The notes under the pieces were generated by a model, which was not told the DNA's origin, ran no database searches, and was given only the letters and a program-made list of their open reading frames with translations. A stretch of DNA of 64,000 nucleotides from Glebionis coronaria (lineage: Eukaryota > Streptophyta > Magnoliopsida > Asterales > Asteraceae), in the NCBI GenBank assembly GCA_025667525.1, contig CM046879.1:389569039-389633038 (forward strand), read 5' to 3'. Shown in pieces: positions 57,501 through 64,000 of this stretch. Each line of letters starts with the position of its first letter. The stretch's first letter is position 1. The translations under genes were made by a program, and so were the position numbers.

Positions 57501-57871
57501 AACATCATCTTAATGGCGTCATGCGGAACATCTTTGAATTTGCTAGTGGCCGTGAGACGGTTGAAATTCCTAATGTGGTAATGCGGGTTGTCTTTCTCAT
57601 GACCTCGAAACTTGTTTGCTTGCAACATCGACATTAAACCCGTCTTAATCTCGAAATTCTCCGCAAGGATGGCGGGAATAACAATGGCCTCTCCAAAACC
57701 CTCGGTGGGTGCTTGTAGCAACTCCATCATAGTACGATTAGCCATTACGACTTCTTGTTCTATAATAGGTTCAACAATTGGAGGTTCTTCAACAATCAAC
57801 GATTGATTGGCTTGCTTTTGAAGACGTTTACGAGCTCGTTTTGCTTGATTACGAGTGATCATAAACTTCAC
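54551..57871 (-). CDS. Gag-protease polyprotein of TRG-2, intact, 1106 aa
   Basis: This ORF has no internal stop. It starts MKFMITRNQAKRARKRLQ; the second Met (MITRNQ) is also possible. The capsid domain (residues about 80-250) has YHIRNFNRLTATSKFKDV, WLEKEPPNSILTWADL, FVNKFFPPSKT and IDTFYNGLNDHERDYLNAAAGG. A zinc-knuckle-like CLSCGGAHDLSEC (residues about 318-330) follows. An Asn/Gln/Gly-rich stretch and a probable coiled coil rich in Glu, Lys and Leu (about 430-510) come next, then a Pro-rich linker. The aspartic protease has YALADLGASINLMPLEIF and VPLILGRSFLDTSRALI. The C-terminus has acidic patches and ends in FDPGILHHLRT. The active site is DLGA rather than DTGA, as in TRG-1. Gag would form particles and package RNA; protease would process it. 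No RT or integrase follows. Confidence 0.93.
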   Translation of the reverse strand: MKFMITRNQAKRARKRLQKQANQSLIVEEPPIVEPIIEQEVVMANRTMMELLQAPTEGFGEAIVIPAILAENFEIKTGLMSMLQANKFRGHEKDNPHYHIRNFNRLTATSKFKDVPHDAIKMMLFPYSLDGPAKIWLEKEPPNSILTWADLVSKFVNKFFPPSKTTHLKNEISRFVQRNNESFSMAWERFKEMLHECPHHDFSELHQIDTFYNGLNDHERDYLNAAAGGNFLCKTTNEALQIIENRSKVYSPRNTPSVANMGSSSSSQSSRGINALHDEANEENRFFDRFANLMSHWKAQEASNSASVKAVAKSCLSCGGAHDLSECITADGNTSSAYVATGTYNQNGQGSRQNQAPPNQNVNNYRNNNQGNYQGNTRNYNKGNYQSGNGQISNQNQNRDFQNTTQGFQNAHTKNLQGEFLDYAKANDAKFDNMQREMISLRSELKNELKNELANELKTHANKMEGNVQRLQQNQQKMELGQHEIKQELLKADARQSKFEDRMAKMFEAIMCKPSSSGGLPSDTINNPRGEMKVITTRSGKTFKEPISRPSTSTEKEIEKEPEVMVEKEHITIPRSTAQTTPTVTPIPIMEPEIPRPLPNDLPTPPLPYPSRRNKEKAQERNNYQFELFMKMFRDLHFNISFADALIMMPRFAANFKSMLNNKEKLQQSSSCSSVFLSRIPQKVGDPGKFLIPCAIQDMEECYALADLGASINLMPLEIFKSLSLPALTPSNMSIEMADHSTIMACGVAEDVFVKVGKFYYPVDFIVVDIPIDRKVPLILGRSFLDTSRALIDVHARKITLRFNEEELVINATQNSNLSHVYSIATLNHGDSTNVVCKEFSPRVLGNVSKNNLPFPPPVEVMSAKPTKKKPSILESKNPSHSFLKSVDKLPVSTEDLSDDEFMDPDGEVFFVDKRFENLPPPKPKRFQNVRIFSVTNIVLETPNIFDIIKKGFHKESSKDNKGKDLKCDLIDFSTNLTPSSPRALSATNSSTPFDDVLCGSSMGEAPYVPSSLSTEDEIFDPGISCKGKSRSSTDAINGNYIYLLGASLPRVAQTFVLPIVSPFYFSSIFFKLFEFMAHVGVALNCFFHENENAIFDPGILHHLRT

Positions 57872-58592
57872 GAAGAATGGGAGGTGAGCAAAGAAGATTC
57901 TTTTTGGTTGTTTTGTGGATTTTCAATTTTTTTGTGTTTTTGATGATATTTAATTTTTTTGGTTTTTGGTGTATCTTCGTAGACAACAATCTACAAAATC
58001 TCTCCTCGAATCAAACTCTTGATTAAAGAAGCCTCAAAGGAATGAAAACGATCACGTGGAGTGAACGCCTTCGAATGACTTTAGAACTTTGGTGAAAACC
58101 AAATTGTTCACGAGGGTTTAATCACAAAGAAAACCAAGCAAATATAGTATACGTATTAATACTTTGGGCGGCAAAACCCTCGATTAGCCTTCAATCTCAA
58201 AATACTCACAAGCAAGCGGGGAAACGAGGCGGCGCGAAGCACTTAAGAGCCTTTTTCCTTAGGGTATATTTTATAATACCCGCCTTATACCCACCTTATA
58301 GTTCGTATCTTTCAAAATCGAGCTTCTCGAAAGTATTTATCTATTTTTGCCTTTTCTTTTTGTTTGAGATTCGAATACAATGATCGAGTGATGAAATCCC
58401 GAATCAAGGTTGTGTTTTCACACTTTTGGAGATATTGTATTTTGGTTGTGATACTTAATACAATATATTAATAATATTCACAAAGAAAAACCGAGAAAAC
58501 CGATAATACGTGTTAAGGGAGTTCCACTTAACACAAATACTATTATGGATAATATCAAAAACAAAATTTTCCAAATTAAATCACGACACACC
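57872..58592 (-). other. Untranslated leader of TRG-2
   Basis: About 720 bp lie between the PBS and the ATG on the minus strand, with no long ORF. This is the expected place for packaging signals. Confidence 0.5.
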
Positions 58593-58610
58593 TCCCCGGC
58601 AGCGGCGCCA
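58593..58610 (-). other. Primer-binding site of TRG-2
   Basis: TGGCGCCGCTGCCGGGGA on the minus strand lies three bases after the 5' LTR end. It is close to the tRNA-Asp-type PBS described for Athila and Tat elements, better preserved than in TRG-1. Confidence 0.85.
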
Positions 58611-58613
58611 AAA

Positions 58614-61600
58614 TGATTGGTAGTAAAAACACGTCTCTTGTTTAGGAAAACAAAAAGAACGTATATGAGCGGTAAGTATCGAGTGATGATTTTAGGAAAA
58701 ATCAACACTAATGACCCACAATCACTTAAAAAAGATGAAAGATTCGTTTCCCAAGGAGGTATGGTGTTGTGAATTAACTTGTATATATTTGAGATTAATA
58801 TTGATGAGATGGAATGACGGTTTCTTGGTAATTACACTATGACGTAAAAAACGAAAACGTAAAACCGTAGAAAAACCACTAAAATTAAAAATTATTAAAA
58901 CCAAAAACAAAATCAAGAAAAAGATTAAAAAGACTAAAACAAGTCTAAAATAATATAAATAAAGACAAAAATCCAATAAAGATATTTTAAAACCTTTTAT
59001 TAATTAAATAATTAATTTTAAATGCTAATTAAAGCCCTAAAATTAAATTTAATTAATTCAAATGTCAAAAATATGATTTTATTGAATAATTACTCAACTT
59101 ATATTATTATAAGACTAAAAAGTAATTTTCTAAAAATTAAAACCTATTAAAATTATTTTTAAAACTCTAAAAATGATTTAAAATAAATAAAAACTAATTA
59201 AACTTAAAATAATTATAAAAATAAATCCAAAAACTTAAAAATAATTCTAAAAATGGAAATAGTCCTATTTAATGCTATAGAACTTAAGAAAAATGAAAAA
59301 TAAAGAAAAAGAAAATTTTGAAAATTAAATAATAAAATAATAAAAAGAAAATAAAAGTCACTTAGTTGCGCCGCAACTAGTGGGGTCTTGCGCCGCAACT
59401 AGTGTTGCGGGATCACCAAGATCAGCAGCACCTTCAGTTGCGCCGCAATGCTTCTGTCTTGCGCCGCAACTTGTGAAACGGGAAAACCAAAATCTGCAGC
59501 TCCTTGTGTTGCGCCGCAACACTTTGGTCTTGCGCCGCAACTTGTGTGACGTGCCAGCTATGAACTTTTGCACAAGCAGGTTGCACTTGTGTGTTTATGA
59601 GTATGGCCAAGAGGACTTGACCTTGGCTTATTTTGGTATGATTTTTGGTACAAGAGGGCACTCTTGTGCTCCTTTGAGCACAAGAAGTCAAGAACACACA
59701 AGGATAAAACACCAAGCAATCAAAATCAAGCAATCAAAATCATGAAAAACCAAGCAATATTTCACCCTTATGCAGATTTTTAACACCCTTTATCCTTTTT
59801 AAACTCAACAAAATTGCTCAAAACGTGTGCCAAACTATATTACCATCTTACTAACATCTAACTTAACCTTAATCTAGTAACCTAACATCTTTTAGCAACA
59901 CAAATCAATGATTGTACCCTGCTTAAACCTGTTGCCAAACACCCTTTAATTTTCTGAAAATCGTTTTTAACACATCAAATCCTTACAAAACTTGATTAAA
60001 CTTGTTCCAATATCTCAAAACATGCATAACAACACTTGAGAACACAAATCCACTATCTATAACACACTTAATCAACAAATCACTTAAGATCATATAAACT
60101 AGCACTTTTATGAACTTTAAACAAGGAACAAGGTTTGTACCTTAGGGCTTTACATCCAAAGCCCTAGAGGGTGTATAACCCTCCTCCAATCCAACCCGGG
60201 TTGGAGCTGAACTAAATCAACAAGCCTTCAACCTATTTGAACACAAAACAAAGAAACAAGAACAAAAATAATAAGATATGATATGATTCTTTTTTTCTTT
60301 TTCTTTTTAAAACTCTTCCAAAACCTTTTTAATCTTCTTAAAATGTTTCTATAACACTTAAATCACCAACAAACATGAACTCCTAACACCAAAAACCTTT
60401 TGAGAAGATTTTACCAAAATCTCTCAAAATCTCAAAACCTTAAACAACTTTGAAAATCAAAGTTGCTTAACCAATAAACAAAGTGGAACTCAGAATCAAT
60501 CTCCTCACAACACACAAACTTTTAAAAACAATAAAAAAGGAATTACACTTGAATATTTCAAAAACCAAACTTTTTATTTCTTTAAAAAGGAATTACATGT
60601 GAGAGACTAGAAACTGGAACAAAGGGATCACCACAACTTGGGTCTCCTTTTATAGAGCCTATAGAACAATCTAGAATAGAAAAAACTAAACCCTAATACA
60701 TAGAAAATCCCAAATGTGCCCTTGAATGGTTTTGAGTGCATTTTGTCCTCTCATTTGATCTTGAACGTTTATTTTGCTTTGGGAGGAAGCAAATAATCTT
60801 GGCCATTGATTTAAGCCACGTCATGAGCTTGGGGGCTAAGGAATGATGTGATTGGTGGATTGGGGAATTGGGGGTTTGGTGCACATGAGTGGGATGCAGG
60901 TTTTTAGGAGTGGGAAAGGTTTGTGAGTGTGTGAATTAAGTGTGTGAAGGTTTAATTGAGTTTTACCCAAGGAAAAGTGAAGGTAAAATCTGGGGTGGTA
61001 AGAATGATGAATAGTACTCATTTGATCCGAAAATAAGGGAAGCATATGTGTTAGGCGCCTCTTTCTTTCAAATGTTTCAGCTTTGTCACTTTTGGTCCTT
61101 GGTTTTTGGTTTTTTTGGCCTTTAAAGATTTTCAGCCTTAAATTCGTCTCTCCCTTGTATTTAAGTTTCATCACTTGACAATTTTGGCACAAACTTTCCA
61201 TAAAGATGTTTCAAAGGCGATTTTTGTCATTTGGTGATTTTTCAAGGACTAATCTTGGACAATGTTGATCTTCAAAGGTCTTCAATGAGTCTTAAACTTC
61301 ATGAGGGACCATAGTTGGCAATTTGAAATTGTTGAAGGACTAATCTTGCCATTTCTTCAATCTTGAAGGACCTTTTTGCAATTTTGACAAACTTAAGGGA
61401 CCAAACTTGTAATTATTAATATACAAGGGTTTTAAGTTGTCATTTCTTCATTCTTGGATGATCAATCTTGTATTGTCTTCAAGTCTTCAAGGGTATTTGA
61501 TGAAAATTCCATGATTAGGGCCCGGTTCTTTGTACGGCTTCGTTTCTCGTGTCCGTTTTTCCTTGTATCTTGTGATCTTTTGTCTTTTTCACGATATCCA

Positions 61601-61714
61601 TACCTAAAATACACAAGTAAACAAACACAAGCATATATATGGTATTTTATGACATTTTAGTGCATTTAAAGCCCGAAAAGAATGATGAGATCATGTATAA
61701 ATGCCATCTCATCA
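58614..61714 (-). repeat. 5' LTR of TRG-2
   Basis: A 3101-bp direct repeat of 49195-52295, with the same ends. Its TATA box is at 60646-60654. It is followed on the plus-strand side by GTCTG at 61715-61719. Confidence 0.95.
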
Positions 61715-62245
61715 GTCTGCATATGACTATAAGCCATTATGTTGAGCTCAAAACATTGAATATTTTTTGACAAGCTTAACCCGAGATAGATTGCTCTACC
61801 CGTTATTAGGATAAGTTATCTTTAAAGAGACACTCTCCTTTATTTGAAGTTCGAGTTACAATCTGACATTTAACTGTAAGTCGTTTACATGATCTTAAAA
61901 ACATGGAATGGTTTTATTAAAAGCTCATGACCGAGAAAATTTAAGTTTCTCGTTGTTAAGGATAAGTTATCATCCGTGATTAACTTTCCTTTCTTTGAGG
62001 CACGAGTCACAGTCTGAAGTAATTGCAAATCATTTAAGGAAAAAGGAAATGACATGTTTTGAAAACATTTGAACTTTCATTCGAGCTTTATGTACACACA
62101 CGTGTCGTTAATGAGCGACATTCTAGGCACGTCCTTATTATCGAAACTGAAAGACATGTCGAGAAGAATATTTTTGGTATTTTTGAATGATTTTTTTCGT
62201 TTTTTATTTTGTTTTTATAGGTTTTATATTTTTGTATTTTGATTT
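61715..62245 (-). repeat. Non-coding repeats of the Copia element, part 2
   Basis: Two more units of the repeat at 48800-49194 are seen on the plus strand: AACCCGAGATAGATTGC...CCGTTATTAGGATAAG (about 61769) and GACCGAGAAAATTTAAG...CGTTGTTAAGGATAAG (about 61928), each closing with CAATCTGA or CAGTCTGA. Unit length is roughly 150-190 bp. There is no coding signal; 62160-62245 is T-rich. Confidence 0.6.
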
Positions 62246-64000
62246 TCAATGTTTTCGAAAATAATCCAAAATAGACCTTTGTACAACAGAAGAAGGTGAT
62301 GTCGAATGTACAGAACTGGAACCCTTTGAAGAAATGGATTCAGAATCCACTGAACAACCTGCAATGACAGAAGAAGAATTTGCACAAATACTAGTGTTAG
62401 GAGTAACAAATGCATTTTCTACATTCAGAACACTCTCTTAGTGCTGGAGGAGGTGTCATCACTCTTCTTGATGGGAATCCACTTAAGACCAACTTCGTTG
62501 AAGTTCCTACCCGTTGGTTTCCCTTAAAGACTAGATCTAGGAGTAGTGTTCTCTTGCAAACCAGAAGACTTCTAAGGAGAGAAACTAGTTCCTGCATTGA
62601 TCCGCTTTGAAGATTTCTTGTCATTGCTTCTCTTTGAGACGGGTGTGAATCTCCTTGTTGTCTTATGGAATTCTGCATTCTTTCTCTGTGTGAAGGCACG
62701 AGAGTTTACCTAATAGAGGTATTGCAGAATGCAATGAGCATGCTTTCCATGGTGAATGCCCTTTTTGCACGTGGGGCATACATGGAGTTTGGGATTCTCA
62801 AAGTTCCTTGTGTACCTAGGTTTTGTTGTCCATTTAGGCACCTTGTTCGATACACGACTACTCATTGATGGTTGCCAATTCCTAAGTTGCTGGTAAGGGA
62901 TCCTAGGTTTTGGTTGACTACCATTAGGAGTGTGTGGAACTCTAGCAGTTGGTTGGTTACTAGGTGGTGAATACACAAGGTTTACTTTCTGAATGTTCCC
63001 TTTTGGCATACACTTCCCTAGATTGTTGGTTTAAATAACATCATTTGACCCTTTAGATTTCTTTGTGGGCGTAAGATTCACATATTTGGGAGTACTCTTT
63101 GGAGTAGTGGAAGGTGCATTCACATGGTTGGGTTTAGAAAGAGTGGGTTTTCTAAATGGTGGAACATAGGGTGATATGGCTGGTTTTGGAACACTTGATT
63201 GTCCATCGCTATTAGGATGTAACCTAGAAACATTAGAAGGCGGTTTTCCTGAGATAGATGGCTTTCGTACTTTGTGCGCATTGGGTTGTCTAACAACTGC
63301 TTTTACAACCTTAGGTTCCACAGTGTTTCCACCCATCTTTCCAACAAGTTTCTTCAACTCAGCAATCGCGATGTCTTTGTCTTGCAACTGAGCTTTCAGA
63401 TCAGAAATATCCTTACTCTTTTGATTCAATTCACGAAATGATTCAGAGAGTTTTACTTGTAAATTACTGTCATCAGGAACTTTTCCAACTTTGTTTTGCA
63501 AAGCAAGTTCAAGAGAATGACAATGTTTCTGAAGAAAATCATATCGGTGTTGATGAATCGTGAACTCTTTTTGATTAACTTTTGTTGAAGGCTCATTGTC
63601 GCGACATTCACCTACTAACTGAGCTTGTAGCTGTTTGATTGCTTGTTGCGTTTCACTGTACGCTTTATCATACGAAAGTTTGTCATCCTTACATTCATCG
63701 CATTTTTTGACATATTTATTCCAAAGATCGGTGAATTCGTTGTCCTTTTTGATGACATAAGACTCCATTTTCTCTTTCGTACGATCAGGCTCATTTTGGA
63801 GGGTTTCATTGTCTGACACATAGATGTTTACCACAACTGGGTTACTATCAACACAATCACCACTGTCACTTGCTTTTGAGAGACATGCAAGGTCGCTTTC
63901 CAAAACTTTAATTCTATCAACAGATTCATCAGCCTCCTTCGCCAAAGATTTAAAGTCTTCAAAAAATTTGGCTAGTTCTTTTAGAAAAGTGTTCTCAAGA
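62246..64000 (-). pseudogene. Copia (SIRE-like) gag fragment, C-terminal part, broken
   Basis: Read from the right edge, a 304-codon stretch (63945-63031) is a Lys/Glu-rich, probable coiled-coil region with heptad-like Leu spacing (SFRELNQKSKDISDLKAQLQ), then a Pro/Ser/Lys-rich linker. After an in-frame stop (63031-63033) the same frame continues with KPRYTRNFENPKLHVCPTCK and HGKHAHC, the cysteine/histidine-containing C-terminal gag segment often seen in composite Copia elements. A further frame has TTPRSSL then stop, GKPTGRNF and VGLKWIPIKK, a paired motif of that group. A Ser-rich tail ends near 62246. The N-terminus lies outside. The breaks show that it is inactive. Confidence 0.7.

Larger units (their letters stand above)
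49195..61714 (-). mobile_element. TRG-2: young gag-protease-only (non-autonomous) Athila-like element
   Basis: Two 3101-bp LTRs bound a 6318-bp internal region, with GTCTG at 49190-49194 and 61715-61719. On the minus strand the order is 5' LTR, PBS, leader, a 1106-codon gag-protease ORF, 2.3 kb non-coding, PPT and 3' LTR. RT, RNase H and integrase are absent. The LTRs have equal length and I noticed only three differences (about 49953, 51894 and 52264 against their partners), so the insertion is very recent. With an open Gag-protease and complete cis signals, it is a good candidate for an element moved in trans by an autonomous Athila. Confidence 0.93.
31365..64000 (-). mobile_element. Copia element (SIRE-like), minus strand, split by Chromo-3 and TRG-2, gag without visible pol
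   Basis: Read on the minus strand, its own pieces are a gag fragment (64000-62246), non-coding repeats (62245-61715 and 49194-48800), an unassigned stretch (48799-48167), more non-coding sequence (33774-32582) and a 3' LTR (about 32581-31365). The junctions at TRG-2 (GTCTG on both sides) and Chromo-3 (AATG on both sides) show that these pieces were once continuous. None of the about 2.9 kb after gag shows protease, integrase or RT motifs. The 5' end is beyond the window. Confidence 0.6.

Noticed and set aside
49195..61714. Assembly duplication explaining the two near-identical 3.1-kb blocks
   Set aside because: The blocks have LTR ends, a PBS and PPT on the correct inner sides and a GTCTG target duplication outside, as expected of a real insertion. 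Long reads would settle it.

Overview
The window is repeat-rich nuclear DNA from a flowering plant and looks like nested LTR retrotransposons almost from end to end. I see no convincing host gene, rRNA or tRNA. An Asteraceae (composite) host is my best guess, from the style of the Copia gag fragment at the right end and of a Copia LTR remnant near 30 kb. This is an impression from memory, not a search result.

Left block (1-31 kb). A plus-strand Ty3/Gypsy Athila-type element (here Athila-1) enters from the left edge inside reverse transcriptase and ends with its 3' LTR at 29736. Two later insertions split its integrase. A chromovirus (Tekay-1, 1577-14075, TSD GGAAA) sits next to the catalytic region. 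A gag-protease-only Athila-like element (TRG-1, 14455-23437, TSD GGGAT) sits near the C-terminal domain. After Athila-1 come a plus-strand Copia LTR remnant (29737-30575), a broken PIF/Harbinger Myb/SANT-like gene (30605-31048) and a candidate tRNA-derived SINE (about 31045-31340).

Right block (31-64 kb). A minus-strand Copia element (SIRE-like) runs from a 3' LTR near 31365-32581 to a gag fragment that leaves the right edge. It is split by a second plus-strand chromovirus (Chromo-3, 33775-48166) and by a minus-strand gag-protease-only Athila-like element (TRG-2, 49195-61714, TSD GTCTG). The 3' LTR of Chromo-3 holds an inverted, partly tandem LTR of the Tekay-1 type (42456-45640).

How the pieces relate. 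TRG-1 and TRG-2 keep Gag, protease, PBS, PPT and LTRs but lack reverse transcriptase, RNase H and integrase, so they would need enzymes from an autonomous relative of the Athila-1 type. All three Athila-like elements share non-coding signals after the last ORF: a palindrome just after the stop codon, a conserved 8-bp-stem hairpin followed by a G-rich tract, and a conserved block before the PPT. TRG-2 looks like the youngest insertion: its 3101-bp LTRs differ at only three positions that I noticed, and its 1106-codon ORF is open. Tekay-1 also has near-identical LTRs although its gag-pol is heavily decayed.

The most unusual observation is in Chromo-3. Three short GT...AG segments (81, 74 and 74 bp) interrupt gag, and removing them keeps one reading frame. 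If the first is not removed, translation stops at a TAA inside its own 5' splice site. This suggests a splicing-controlled Gag versus Gag-Pol switch; it is inferred from sequence only.
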